Positions 12,101 to 20,019 of a stretch of 64,000 nucleotides of DNA are shown piece after piece; the stretch's first letter is position 1; every line of letters starts with the position of its first letter. Under the pieces are notes generated by a model, which saw only the letters and a list, made by a program, of their open reading frames with translations, did no database searches and was not told where the DNA came from. This DNA is from Gordonia soli NBRC 108243 (GTDB lineage: Bacteria > Actinomycetota > Actinomycetes > Mycobacteriales > Mycobacteriaceae), in the NCBI RefSeq assembly GCF_000334455.1, contig NZ_BANX01000028.1:104617-168616 (forward strand). The letters run 5' to 3'. Position numbers and translations under genes: made by a program.

Positions 12101-12366
12101 GCCTCCTCCACCATCTCCTCGGGCATCGACGCCCCGTCGAGGAAGCTGTAGGAACTGTGCGCGTGCAGTTCGGCGTAGGCGACCGACGAACGGCCACGGA
12201 TCACGCCGTCGTCGGCGCGGTACTCACCCCGCTTGCGCGACCAGGCCGGACTGTCGCCGCCGTCCCCCGGGCCGAAGAACTCACCCGGGCGGCCACCTGC
12301 CGGCGCCCGTCCCGAGAGCACCCGTTCCATCTCCGACCAGGTCGGCGGCCCTTGATCCCAGCCCAC
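9103..12366 (-). CDS. dnaE2: Error-prone DNA polymerase III alpha-type subunit DnaE2
   Basis: This 1087-residue C-family polymerase is the catalytic member of the actinobacterial mutasome; it extends past lesions after DNA damage together with ImuA' and ImuB. It has an N-terminal PHP domain (AELHAHSSYSFLDGAS and LTDHDGFYG), the polymerase metal site in PPDIDVDIESDRRE, helix-hairpin-helix segments near DLSRRAELTVRQIEGL and a C-terminal OB fold. The length and the short C-terminus without a tau-binding tail fit DnaE2 rather than DnaE1. A LexA box lies 10 bp upstream of the start, so SOS induction is expected. Confidence 0.95.
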   Translation of the reverse strand: MGWDQGPPTWSEMERVLSGRAPAGGRPGEFFGPGDGGDSPAWSRKRGEYRADDGVIRGRSSVAYAELHAHSSYSFLDGASMPEEMVEEAQRLGLRALALTDHDGFYGLVRFAEAARGFAMPTVFGAELSLEPDVARTGVPDPAGEHLLVLARGGEGYRRLSRTIADAHMVAGEKGLLRYDRDRLPDLAGGHWLILTGCRKGSVRRALDRGGVDAAALAVADLVARFGGDNVAVELTAHGLPDDDERNAALAAAAAAHGVRTVATTGAHFAGPHRRRLAMAMAAVRARTDIDTIEGWLPGVGGAHLRSGDEMARLLPGHRDAISTAVELAQECAFELGLIAPQLPPFDVPTGHTEISWLRELTMTRAVRRYGAPGAHPQAYRQIEHELAIIESLNFPGYFLVVADIVDFCKRNDILCQGRGSAANSAVCYALGVTNVDPVANALLFERFLSPERDGPPDIDVDIESDRREEAIQYVYRRYGRDFSAQVANVITYRGKSSIRDMARALGYAIGQQDAWSKMPQEAPDDVTDLAAQLLGTPRHLGIHSGGMVICDRPIADVCPTEWARMENRSVLQWDKDDCAAIGLVKFDLLGLGMLSALHYAIDLVAEHKGLHVDLATLDLGEKAVYDMLCRADSVGVFQVESRAQMATLPRLKPRTFYDLVVEVALIRPGPIQGGSVHPYIKRRNGIEKATVEHPSMRTALDRTLGVPLFQEQLMQLAVDVAGFDAAGADQLRRAMGSKRSPEKMEQLKLRFYEGMERKHGITGDVADRIYEKLAAFANFGFPESHSQSFASLVFYSSWFKLHHPAAFCAALLRAQPMGFYSPQTLVADARRHGVSVHRPDINLSVVHATLENEGLDVRLGLSGVRGIGDDVAERIVTCRAAGGEYTGIVDLSRRAELTVRQIEGLAGAGAFDAFGVSRRQALWEAGAAAEVRADQLELQPVSGAPTLPGLSDLELAATDAWATGITPTSYPTQFLRPRLDAMGVQVADSLLSVPDGSRVVVAGAVTHRQRPATASGVTFMNLEDETGMVNVVCSVGLWTRQRQLAQTASALVVRGRVQNAEGAVTVVAERLERLDLRVGTKSRDFR

Positions 12367-12375
12367 ACCTCAGCA

Positions 12376-12391
12376 TAGAACACATGTTCGA
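12376..12391. promoter_or_regulatory. LexA (SOS) box of dnaE2
   Basis: TAGAACACATGTTCGA matches the actinobacterial SOS box TCGAAC-N4-GTTCGA closely: the core GAAC-N4-GTTC is perfect. It lies just upstream of the dnaE2 start on the minus strand, where bound LexA would block the promoter. Confidence 0.88.
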
Positions 12392-12516
12392 ACGCGGTGC
12401 GGGTGTGCCGAATCAAGGGTGGAGCAGACCCCGATCACCGGATGTCCACCGCGACTGATGGTCGCCCAGAGGTTCGCGCACTCGACTTCCGGCGACTACA
12501 GAGGCGGCCGCGGTGG

Positions 12517-12999
12517 CTAGTGCGCGGTGTACTCGGCGCTGCAGTCGAGATTGGACTGCCAGCCGTTGGCAGCTGTGTTACTGACCGATGCCACCACTGC
12601 GATCCGTCCGGCCCCGACGGTCTGGACCGGCAGCGTGACCGTGAAGAGTCCACGTGAGATCGCGGTCTCGACGCGTGTGTCCCAGCCGCCCCCGGTGCGG
12701 CCGGTACTCAGGTTGGCCCAGGTCACCGAGGCATACTGGCTGTATGGGGTCTGTGTCGTCGACAGGGTGTGGAAGGTGAAGGTGGTGGCCCCCGTACCGG
12801 CTGATGACGTACTGACTGCACTCCGCTCGGGCAGCGTCGGATGGCCGGGATCCGGATAGGTGATGGTGCACAGTGGCGTCAGCGTCGGCGATGCCGAGGC
12901 GGCAGCCGGCAATGCAGAAGTGCAAGCCACCGCAGCGAACCCGACGGCGCCGATCACCTTTGCGCGAACGTGGCGGCGAGCAGCGTAATTGCGTGTCAC
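12517..12999 (-). CDS. Small secreted protein of unknown function
   Basis: This 160-residue protein has a Sec signal peptide: a basic start (TRNYAARRHVRAK), a hydrophobic core and an AAASAS cleavage region near residue 37. The mature part is about 120 residues and rich in Thr, Ser and aromatic residues, with two cysteines (in PLCTIT and NLDCSAEY) that could form a disulphide. The GTG at 12999 is strongly supported by AGGAGG seven bases upstream. I recognise no family. It is divergent from dnaE2 in layout only; both genes read leftward, with 150 bp between them. Confidence 0.72.
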   Translation of the reverse strand: MTRNYAARRHVRAKVIGAVGFAAVACTSALPAAASASPTLTPLCTITYPDPGHPTLPERSAVSTSSAGTGATTFTFHTLSTTQTPYSQYASVTWANLSTGRTGGGWDTRVETAISRGLFTVTLPVQTVGAGRIAVVASVSNTAANGWQSNLDCSAEYTAH

Positions 13000-13152
13000 G
13001 TGATGTCCTCCTCGGACGATTCGGTCCCGGCTGTGTCCATCTACCGTGCCTATCTCTCCAGGCACCGATTTGGTTACCGCAGCTAAGGTGATTCACCCGA
13101 TCAGCCGACCCGACCTCGGGGTCGACTTCTCGGCGCCCGCTCCCGGTTCCTC

Positions 13153-14625
13153 CTAGCCGTGCAGGAGCCGGATGATCCGTGGAAGAGCCCGGACGAGCCA
13201 CGCCGGCCGCCGTAAGCGCAGCAAGGGGACGCCCGGGATCGGGAACCGCTGGACGGCGATCGCCCGCGGCCGGGTGAACTCCCGCAGGCCCTCCGGGCCG
13301 TGGATCCGGCCGAATCCGCTGTCGCCACGTCCACCGAGCGGCAACGACGGTACGGCGGCGAACCCCAGCACCGAATTGACCGACACCTGCCCGGTGTCGA
13401 GTCGTCGTGCGATCGCGACGGCCCGACGCCGACGGGCGAACACCGACCCGGCGAGTCCGTACCGCACATCGTTTGCCAGCCGCACCGCCTCGTCGACCGA
13501 TTCGACGGTGGTCACCGTGAGCGTGGGGCCGAACGTCTCCTCCTGCACGGCGACGGACGAGTGTGGTGGGTCGAGCACGACGATAGGTGCGATGGTCCGC
13601 TCGCCGATGCTGCCGACACCGCCCACGACGAACCGTGCACCGCCGTCGACGGCCGCGGTGACGTGTCGATGCACCACATCGATCTGACCGCGCATGGTCA
13701 TCGGCCCGTATGAGTCGGTCGGGCCGTTGCCGGGGCGCACCCCCTGCAGAGCACGCCCCAGCTCCACGAGGAACCGATCACGAACGGCGCGTTCGACATA
13801 AACGCGCTCTATCCCCACACAGGTCTGTCCGGCGTTACCCATCGCACCGAAGGCGATGGCATCGGCCGCCGCACCCAGGTCGGCGTCGGCGGCGACGATG
13901 GCAGCGTCCTTGCCGCCGAGTTCGAGGACCACCGGGATCGGGGTCTCGGCGCACGTCGCCATCACCTTCCGGCCGGTGGCCGTCGATCCGGTGAAGGCCA
14001 GTTTGTCGATGCGGGCACGACACAGTGCCGCGCCGGTCTCCGGTCCGCCGGTCACGAGTGTCAGGACTCCGGGCGGCGCATCAGGATTCGCCGCGGCGAA
14101 GGCGTCGACGTACCACCGCGCGACCGCCGGGGTGTGCTCGCTGGGCTTCAGCACGACGACGTTGCCGGCCGCGAGCGCGGTCGCGACCGAGCCGTTGGGT
14201 GTGTAGAGCGGATAGTTCCACGGACCGATCACGCCGACGACGCCCATCGGCACGCGGTCGACCGACGCGCCGAAGTTCAGGGTGAGCACACCCGGTCGCC
14301 TGCACTCGGTCCGCAACACCGACCGCGCATTCGCTGCGGTCCACGTGATGTGCTCGAGGCTGAGCAGGAGTTCCAGTGCCGCATCGGCTCTCGGCTTCCC
14401 GTTCTCCCGGTGCAGCAGGTCGACGAGTTCGTCGGCGTCGCCGGCCATACGACGCCGCCAGGCGATCAGACGGGCTCGACGTCCGGTGTGCCCCAGACCC
14501 CGCCACCAGTCGGCGGCCGACCTGGCGACCTCGACCGCCGCATCGACTTCCGCTGCCGTCATCGCGGGGACCGTGGCGACGACGTCGTCGGTCATCGGGT
14601 CGCGGCTGATGATCTGTTCGGTCAT
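13153..14625 (-). CDS. NAD(P)+-dependent aldehyde dehydrogenase
   Basis: This 490-residue aldehyde dehydrogenase has all catalytic elements: Asn137 in GPWNYPLY, Lys160 in LKPSEHTP, FTGST at 211-215, Glu235 in LELGGK and the nucleophile Cys269 in GQTCVG. It resembles the succinate-semialdehyde or long-chain aldehyde groups, but the substrate is unassigned. Its ATG overlaps the stop of the upstream MpaB-like gene (ATGA), so the oxygenase and dehydrogenase are co-translated. The pair suggests oxidative cleavage of a hydrophobic compound followed by oxidation of the aldehyde. Confidence 0.88.
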   Translation of the reverse strand: MTEQIISRDPMTDDVVATVPAMTAAEVDAAVEVARSAADWWRGLGHTGRRARLIAWRRRMAGDADELVDLLHRENGKPRADAALELLLSLEHITWTAANARSVLRTECRRPGVLTLNFGASVDRVPMGVVGVIGPWNYPLYTPNGSVATALAAGNVVVLKPSEHTPAVARWYVDAFAAANPDAPPGVLTLVTGGPETGAALCRARIDKLAFTGSTATGRKVMATCAETPIPVVLELGGKDAAIVAADADLGAAADAIAFGAMGNAGQTCVGIERVYVERAVRDRFLVELGRALQGVRPGNGPTDSYGPMTMRGQIDVVHRHVTAAVDGGARFVVGGVGSIGERTIAPIVVLDPPHSSVAVQEETFGPTLTVTTVESVDEAVRLANDVRYGLAGSVFARRRRAVAIARRLDTGQVSVNSVLGFAAVPSLPLGGRGDSGFGRIHGPEGLREFTRPRAIAVQRFPIPGVPLLRLRRPAWLVRALPRIIRLLHG

Positions 14626-15551
14626 CCTCGTGCCCCGATCGCCGTCCTGATTCGGCCGGCTGCGCCGCTGCGAGTGCGATGGCCGAGAGTCGGCACGTCG
14701 AGCGGGCGCGGATGTCGGGTGCCGAAGTGATCCGACCAGGATCGATGGGGACGATGTGGACGTGCGGCCTGGAGCGCGAGCTGGGCACGCACGATCCGTG
14801 CCACCGACCGCGTGGCGGACGCACCGGGATCGGGGAGGTGGTGCATCCGCCGCAGCCGGGAGTCGAACAGTGCGAGCAGGACCGGGTCCGCCAGACCGGC
14901 GACGGGGCGCGGGAACCACCGGGAGCGCCAGTCGACGAACAGTTGGTCCACCACTGCCCGACCGCCGTCGGTGTACTCGTAGCCCGCTTCGTAATCGAGC
15001 GTCCACGAGAGGAATTCGTCGCGGGTGGTGGGTACGTCGAGTCCCATGTACTCGCCGACCGCGCGCCAGAAGTGGAATCGGGCGATCCGCTCGGACTCGG
15101 AGAAGATGTCCAGACCCAGTTGCCCGGCGATGCGATCGGGCTCGAGGGCCAGCGAGGCGAGGGTGTACAGCTTGTCGGCGTCGGTGATGCCGAACCGGGA
15201 GTGGATGGCCTCCATCCGGTCGATGACCGAACGTCCGTGCGCGCTCGAATGCCCCTGGCGCAGTATCTCTCCGAAGAACAACAGGGTGTCGTCGTTCCGC
15301 CGGCGGACGTCGTGCATCATGTCTCCGGTCCCGGTGCGGTGGACGATGCGCGCGATGGACGGGATCGCCATCTGCCGCGCGAAGGCCACCGTGTACGCCG
15401 CGTGGGCGAACACCGCGTCGCCATAGCGCACCTCCAGGCTCAGGTGAGTGATCTCCTCGTTGTCCTGCACGGGGTCGAGCGCGGCGATCCGTTGTCGGAT
15501 CGCCCTCCCCGACACCATCGATCGAGACATCAGCGCAGCGTCTGCGGACAT
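14622..15551 (-). CDS. MpaB/rubber-oxygenase-like (DUF2236) haem protein
   Basis: This protein of about 309 residues belongs to the DUF2236 group, which includes latex-clearing protein and MpaB. It has the segments HLSLEVRYGDAVF, IARIVHRTGTGDMM and RQGHSSAHGRSVIDRM, with the conserved histidines and arginines typical of the haem b pocket. Such enzymes cleave or oxidise hydrophobic substrates; this one is too divergent to name as Lcp. There is no signal peptide, so it is probably intracellular. ATG 15551 is preferred because it gives MSADAALMSR; a longer start is possible. It leads the operon with the aldehyde dehydrogenase and faces a TetR gene. Confidence 0.75.
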   Translation of the reverse strand: MSADAALMSRSMVSGRAIRQRIAALDPVQDNEEITHLSLEVRYGDAVFAHAAYTVAFARQMAIPSIARIVHRTGTGDMMHDVRRRNDDTLLFFGEILRQGHSSAHGRSVIDRMEAIHSRFGITDADKLYTLASLALEPDRIAGQLGLDIFSESERIARFHFWRAVGEYMGLDVPTTRDEFLSWTLDYEAGYEYTDGGRAVVDQLFVDWRSRWFPRPVAGLADPVLLALFDSRLRRMHHLPDPGASATRSVARIVRAQLALQAARPHRPHRSWSDHFGTRHPRPLDVPTLGHRTRSGAAGRIRTAIGARG

Positions 15552-15593
15552 CGGCCCTCCGTTCGGGGTCGCGCGACCACCACGCGACACATC

Positions 15594-15611
15594 AGGAACG
15601 GAATCGTTCCT
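15594..15611. promoter_or_regulatory. TetR operator, perfect AGGAACG/CGTTCCT dyad
   Basis: AGGAACG-N4-CGTTCCT is a perfect 7-bp inverted repeat in the gap between the divergent MpaB and tetR starts. A second AGGAACG, followed by a partial mate, lies at 15630-15636. This is a textbook layout for a TetR repressor acting on both promoters. Confidence 0.75.
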
Positions 15612-15657
15612 ACTTTGCAGGATGCAATCAGGAACGCTTCCGTGTCAAGATGTCGAC

Positions 15658-16263
15658 ATGGCTTCCGTGGTCCGGCCCTACCGAGGGGTCTCTGCCGAGG
15701 ACCGCACGCGCGAGCGGCGCGAGCGGCTCATCGACGCGAGTCTCGACGTGGTGAGCGAGTCCGGAATCGCAGCCGCCACCGTCGAGGCGATCGCCGGCCA
15801 CGCCGGACTGTCGAAGCGCTACTTCTACGAGAGTTTTCGAGATCGCGACGAGATCCTGGTCGCGGCACTCGATTCGGTCTTCGAGCCGATGGGCGCCCGG
15901 CTCCGCTCGGCACTCGCCGACGGCGGCAGCACCGACGATCGGGTGGCCGTCACGGCCGCGACGCTGGTCCACACCCTCGCCGACGACCCACGCGCGACGC
16001 GACTGTTCCTCGCCGCCCCCGGCAGCGCCGCCCTGGAAGCCCGTCGACGTCACCTGGTGGACGAGTTCACCCCGGCCCTCATGCGGGACGTCCTCGACGC
16101 CGATCCCGACGATGCACGCCGCATGATGGCCACCACGCTGATGGTCGCCGGGACCACCGAGGTGCTCGATCGCTGGCTGCGCGGCGATCTCCCGTTGTCC
16201 CGCGAGGAGTTCACCGACACCCTCGCGATGCTGGGCCGCCGCCTCGCCGCGGCCCCCGACTGA
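15658..16263 (+). CDS. TetR-family regulator of the MpaB/aldehyde dehydrogenase operon
   Basis: This 201-residue regulator has the helix-turn-helix at about residues 20-65 (RLIDASLDVVSESG, VEAIAGHAGLSKRYFYESF), with the aromatic recognition helix typical of TetR proteins. The start at 15658 is the first ATG before the family N-terminus and follows the two AGGAACG operator sites. It probably represses the divergent oxygenase operon and itself until a substrate-like ligand binds the C-terminal domain. Its stop lies six bases from the stop of the convergent GH16 gene. Confidence 0.87.
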   Translation: MASVVRPYRGVSAEDRTRERRERLIDASLDVVSESGIAAATVEAIAGHAGLSKRYFYESFRDRDEILVAALDSVFEPMGARLRSALADGGSTDDRVAVTAATLVHTLADDPRATRLFLAAPGSAALEARRRHLVDEFTPALMRDVLDADPDDARRMMATTLMVAGTTEVLDRWLRGDLPLSREEFTDTLAMLGRRLAAAPD

Positions 16264-16269
16264 CACCGA

Positions 16270-17070
16270 TCAGTCGGCCACGGACGCAAGCACATCGGGC
16301 CGCACCACGACGCGGCTCACGTGAACGGCGGGCACGGGGTCGTCGGGACCCCGGAGCGCGCCGTCCGGTGGGAAGTCGAACACCGCGATGATCAACTGCA
16401 TCGGATACTCCGGCGACTGTGCAGTAGTGTGCACCAGTCGGCCGTCGATCTCGAAGACCACCCCGTCGGCCGACCAGTCGATCGAGTAGGTGTGCACTTC
16501 TGACACGTCGATCGCGATCTCCGGCGCCGCGAACTCCTCCTGCAACGCCGGGTCGCGGAAGGCATGTACCCCACGTCCCACCGCCGCCAGGGGCTCCCCG
16601 GTCGAGCCCGTCCGCATCGTCGAGCCGAACACCTCGACCACACAGATCTCACCGCACCGTGCCGGACTGTCCTCCAGTCCGATCAGCCAGGCCGAGAACA
16701 TCGACTCCGGCGTGAGCTCCGCACGGCACGTCACCTCGACACGGCCTCGGAACGGCGTCACGCCCCACTGAGCGGACTGCTCCTCACGGACGCGTAGGCC
16801 TGGCCGGAACGGCTGCTGGCCCGCGGTCGAGCCGAGCGGACCGGACCAGTTGCCGGACTGGACCGCTGACACGCGGAGGGGTGGATCGTGCTGATCGGCG
16901 CACCAGATCGGATGCTCCGGTGGGATTCTCAGCGTTAGACCGTCGGGACCGGTGGTGAGGTCGGCGCGGGCGTCGACCCGCGAGCTCCACCCCGGTAGGT
17001 ACGCGGGTGTCCAGACCGACTCGTCGAGCCCGCCGGTGAAATCCTCGTCGAGCGTGTCCCTGCCGTACAT
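16270..17070 (-). CDS. Glycoside hydrolase family 16-like protein with altered active site
   Basis: This 266-residue beta-jelly-roll protein resembles GH16 (laminarinase and beta-glucanase) enzymes. The region of the two catalytic glutamates reads E141-I-C-V-V-E146, whereas the family motif is E-[IL]-D-x-x-E. Both glutamates remain but the assisting aspartate is cysteine. There is no signal peptide, which is unusual for a GH16 enzyme. It may bind glucans or act on an intracellular sugar, or be inactive. The start at 17070 has GGGGGA upstream. It follows the DegT aminotransferase by 65 bp and the two are probably one operon. Confidence 0.72.
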   Translation of the reverse strand: MYGRDTLDEDFTGGLDESVWTPAYLPGWSSRVDARADLTTGPDGLTLRIPPEHPIWCADQHDPPLRVSAVQSGNWSGPLGSTAGQQPFRPGLRVREEQSAQWGVTPFRGRVEVTCRAELTPESMFSAWLIGLEDSPARCGEICVVEVFGSTMRTGSTGEPLAAVGRGVHAFRDPALQEEFAAPEIAIDVSEVHTYSIDWSADGVVFEIDGRLVHTTAQSPEYPMQLIIAVFDFPPDGALRGPDDPVPAVHVSRVVVRPDVLASVAD

Positions 17071-17135
17071 CGTGTCCCCCGGTTCTCGTCGAGCCGCCCC
17101 TGACACAGTCAACCACCGGGGACCGACCGACGCCG

Positions 17136-18503
17136 TCAGCTCGCGAAGGCCGCGTACAGCGCGTCGACCACGCGATCCTGTTCGCTGAGGGTCATCGTCG
17201 GGTAGAGGGGCAGCTGGAACAGGTGCGCAGATCGCCCTTCGACGGATCGTAGATCGACACGATCGTGCACGACCGACGCGCCACCGCCCTGACGATGTGT
17301 CAGTACCGGGTAGTAGACGTCCGCCTGAACTCCTCGACGGGCGAGCGCCCCGAGGAGCTCGTCGCGACGGCCGATCGTCTCCTCCACGGTGAACAGGTGC
17401 CACACGGTGTCCGGCCCACCCGCCGGTAGGCGGAGCAAGCCACGCTGCGCCAGCGAATCCAGGCTGTCGAGATACCGCGCGGCCAGCACACTGCGACGAA
17501 GGTTGTTGCGCGACAAGAAGCCCACCCGCGCGCCGAGCCCAGCAGCCTGCAGATTGTCGATCCGGGCGTTGAGACCGAACGGCGCGGACTTGAGGTACTT
17601 GCGATACTCGGAGCCCACCGGCGTGAAGCCGTGGTAGAGATACCGTCGGACCTCCTCGGCGAGGTCGGCCCGATTGGTCACCACCGCACCGGCCTTGCCG
17701 CACGCGCCGAGGTTCTTGTACGGATTGAAGCTGAGCGCCGCGGCATCCGACCACCGGCCGACATCGTCCAACCCGATGCCCTGTGCCGCGTCTTCGACGA
17801 TCGGGATCCCATGCGGCGCACAGATGTCCGACAACGCCCGGACATCGGCAAATCGCCCGTACAGGTGAACCGGGAGCACGCACCTGGTCCGAGAGGTCAG
17901 CACTGCACGCACCGACTCGGGATCGATCAGATGATCGTCGCGGGTGTCGGCGAGGACCGGTGTCGCACCGGTGATGTGCACGGCGTTCTCGGTGCCCGGG
18001 AAGCTGTTCGGCGGGATGATCACCTCGTCTCCCGGCCGTACACCGACGGCCAGCAGCGCCCCGACGAGCGCGTCGGTACCGCTCGCGCTCCCCACCACGT
18101 GATCGACGCCGAGGAACATCCCGAGGGCGTGTTCGATTCGCTCGACGTCGGGGCCCGCCGTGAACCGACCGGAACCGAGAACTCGCCGGAATGCCTCCTC
18201 GATCGGGCCGATCTCGGCGATGTCGACCAGCCGGTCGAGCGGTGCGCACTGCACCTCGGTGACGATCGGTCCGCGTTCGACGACATCCCGGATCCGGCGC
18301 AGCGGCGTGGATTCCGCCAGCTGCCGGAGCGCGTCGTTACCCGGTCGACGCATCACCCGCACCCGCGCGGGCGGCACCTTACGGGTCACCTGCGACGTGA
18401 GCTCGTCGATGCTGCGCGCCCGACCGTCGACGGCGCGGATCGGCACACCGTCGATCGGGGTGACGCCTGCCGACCATCCGTAGGTTCTGGTCATCTCCGC
18501 CAT
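17136..18503 (-). CDS. DegT/DnrJ/EryC1/StrS-type sugar aminotransferase
   Basis: This PLP-dependent fold-type I aminotransferase acts, by family, on nucleotide-linked keto-sugars or similar cyclitols. Motifs include GSASGTDALVGAL, PPNSFPGTENAV, VEDAAQGIG and the Schiff-base lysine in SFNPYKNLGACGKAGAV (Lys263). At 455 residues it is 70-80 longer than usual; the extra N-terminal part (to about residue 85) is basic and has no recognised domain. It lies upstream of the GH16-like gene, hinting at a sugar-related function, but no glycosyltransferase or other sugar-biosynthesis gene is nearby. A start further inside the frame cannot be excluded. Confidence 0.83.
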   Translation of the reverse strand: MAEMTRTYGWSAGVTPIDGVPIRAVDGRARSIDELTSQVTRKVPPARVRVMRRPGNDALRQLAESTPLRRIRDVVERGPIVTEVQCAPLDRLVDIAEIGPIEEAFRRVLGSGRFTAGPDVERIEHALGMFLGVDHVVGSASGTDALVGALLAVGVRPGDEVIIPPNSFPGTENAVHITGATPVLADTRDDHLIDPESVRAVLTSRTRCVLPVHLYGRFADVRALSDICAPHGIPIVEDAAQGIGLDDVGRWSDAAALSFNPYKNLGACGKAGAVVTNRADLAEEVRRYLYHGFTPVGSEYRKYLKSAPFGLNARIDNLQAAGLGARVGFLSRNNLRRSVLAARYLDSLDSLAQRGLLRLPAGGPDTVWHLFTVEETIGRRDELLGALARRGVQADVYYPVLTHRQGGGASVVHDRVDLRSVEGRSAHLFQLPLYPTMTLSEQDRVVDALYAAFAS

Positions 18504-18698
18504 TCCTGCTCAGCTGCAGGGGAACTCGCGATCCCCCGATGCATCGTCGATGCACTCGTCCAGATCTACTCGCGGGATCGGCGACACGGCAACGGCTCGT
18601 CCCGTATGGATCTCGTACAGATCGCGACAAGAACTCGTCTGCGGGCAAACGACCGGCCGATGGACTCACCGGCCCCGGCGGTCCCGACGGTCGGTGTG

Positions 18699-19217
18699 TC
18701 AGATCCCGAACGCTGCCGCGTAGGCGACGACCCCGGTCGGGGCGGGCGCGGCGGGATCGAGGAAGAGTGCCATGAACGCCTCGTCGGGCACCTCGAACGG
18801 CGCGCTGATGTGCGACCGCGATGCCGGGGTGAAACCGAACCGCGGGTAGTACTCAGGGTGACCCAAGACCACGACGGCGTTCTCGCCCCGCGATCGCGCC
18901 GCGGCCAGCGCCGCCCGGGTCGCCGTACTGCCGACGCCTCGTCCTTGGAATTCCGGTGCCACCGAACACGGCGCCAGCGCGAGGGCCGGGGTACCGCCGA
19001 CCGAGCATCGGGTGAGCAGCGCATGCCCGACCACCTGACCGCCTGGGGCGGTGGCGACGATCGAGAGATCGGGTATCCATGCGTCGTCGTCACGTCGGAG
19101 CGCGTCGACGAGGTCCGCTTCGGAGACGGTCGGGAAGGCTGCGGCGACCACCGAGCGGATGGACATCACATCCTCCGCGGTCTCGGTCCGGGTCTGCCAG
19201 GTCTCGGTGCTGCTCAC
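18699..19217 (-). CDS. GNAT-family N-acetyltransferase
   Basis: This 172-residue GNAT protein has the acetyl-CoA pyrophosphate loop VAPEFQGRGVGSTATRAAL and the downstream VVVLGHPEYYPRFGF segment typical of the YhbS-like subgroup. The substrate is unknown; family members acetylate small amines or protein N-termini. GTG at 19217 gives the natural N-terminus VSSTETWQTR; the frame is open far upstream but on the antisense of the HEAT gene. It diverges from the HEAT/MerR operon, with the MerR-type operator in between. Confidence 0.83.
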   Translation of the reverse strand: MSSTETWQTRTETAEDVMSIRSVVAAAFPTVSEADLVDALRRDDDAWIPDLSIVATAPGGQVVGHALLTRCSVGGTPALALAPCSVAPEFQGRGVGSTATRAALAAARSRGENAVVVLGHPEYYPRFGFTPASRSHISAPFEVPDEAFMALFLDPAAPAPTGVVAYAAAFGI

Positions 19218-19297
19218 CCGAGCATCCTCCCCCGGCACAGCCGCGTCCGAAACCGGTTTTCGGCCGCGACCCCCGATGGTTCTCGGGCCCGGCCTTG

Positions 19298-19318
19298 ACC
19301 TTGACACAGTGGCAAGGT
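19298..19318. promoter_or_regulatory. MerR-type operator within a long-spacer promoter
   Basis: A 21-bp palindrome has perfect arms ACCTTG and CAAGGT with an inner CAC-A-GTG, leaving only three unpaired positions. It overlaps a TTGACC -35 at 19295-19300. A weak -10-like TTCTGT at 19320-19325 would give a 19-bp spacer, the hallmark of MerR-activated promoters. It lies just upstream of the HEAT/MerR-HEAT gene pair, so autoregulation by that MerR protein is likely. Confidence 0.75.
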
Positions 19319-19346
19319 GTTCTGTGGGTCGCAGGAGGTGATCGTC

Positions 19347-20012
19347 ATGACGGCAACCGACAGGGACCAGGCGACTGCACGACGTGGTCGGATGCTCGAC
19401 GCTCTGTCCGGTCCCGACTCGTCCATCCGACTGCAGGCCGCACTCGCGATGGGCACGGACCCGGATGTGCGATTCGTCGAGCCGCTGGTCGCGCGGTGCG
19501 CCGTCGAACCCGACTTCTTCGTCCGGGACATGCTGACGTGGGCGCTCACCCGACATCCCGTCGAGGTCGCGGTCCCGTTGGTGGTCGCCGAACTCGACAG
19601 TTCTCGAACCCAGGCATGCAGTCAAGCGCTGCACACCCTCTCCAAGATCGGCGATCGCAGTGTCTGGCCGTCGATCACAGCGGCCCTGCTGCACGACCGC
19701 GACGACGAGATCGCACGCAGCGCGTGGCGTGCGGCCGCCGTCCTCGTCCCGGACGGAGACGAGCCGGCGCTGGCCGCAGAACTGGTGGGTGAGCTCGGGC
19801 GTGGCGACAAAGACCTGCGCCGCAGCCTGAGTCGGGCACTGGTCACGCTGGGAGACGAGGCCGTGACGCCGGTACTCACCGTGCCGCGACGTGCCGCCGA
19901 CCCGCAGGTCCGAGCGCACGCGATGGCGACCGTGGAATTGCTCCACGACCCCGACATCGACCTCGCCGGGGCCATCGACGACGCCCTGCGCATCACCCTC
20001 ACCCAGGAGTAG
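19347..20012 (+). CDS. HEAT-repeat protein
   Basis: This 221-residue protein is built almost entirely of HEAT-like helical pairs, for example IRLQAALAMG, VRDMLTWALTR and ALHTLSKIGDRSVWPSITAALL. There is no catalytic motif, signal or membrane segment, so it probably acts as a protein-binding scaffold. The start at 19347 has AGGAGG seven bases upstream. It is the first gene after the MerR-type operator and ends seven bases before the MerR-HEAT gene. It resembles that protein's C-terminal half, suggesting they bind each other or arose by duplication of the HEAT part. Confidence 0.8.
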   Translation: MTATDRDQATARRGRMLDALSGPDSSIRLQAALAMGTDPDVRFVEPLVARCAVEPDFFVRDMLTWALTRHPVEVAVPLVVAELDSSRTQACSQALHTLSKIGDRSVWPSITAALLHDRDDEIARSAWRAAAVLVPDGDEPALAAELVGELGRGDKDLRRSLSRALVTLGDEAVTPVLTVPRRAADPQVRAHAMATVELLHDPDIDLAGAIDDALRITLTQE

Positions 20013-20019
20013 CCGCCCG

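Noticed and set aside
10531..12378. Very long open frame on the + strand opposite dnaE2
   Set aside because: It is an antisense shadow caused by GC-rich codon bias; the product has no family features while the minus strand encodes a complete DnaE2.
17071..18249. Upstream extension of the GH16-like frame across the DegT gene
   Set aside because: The extension is an alternative frame of the aminotransferase gene; similarity to GH16 starts only at the ATG 17070.
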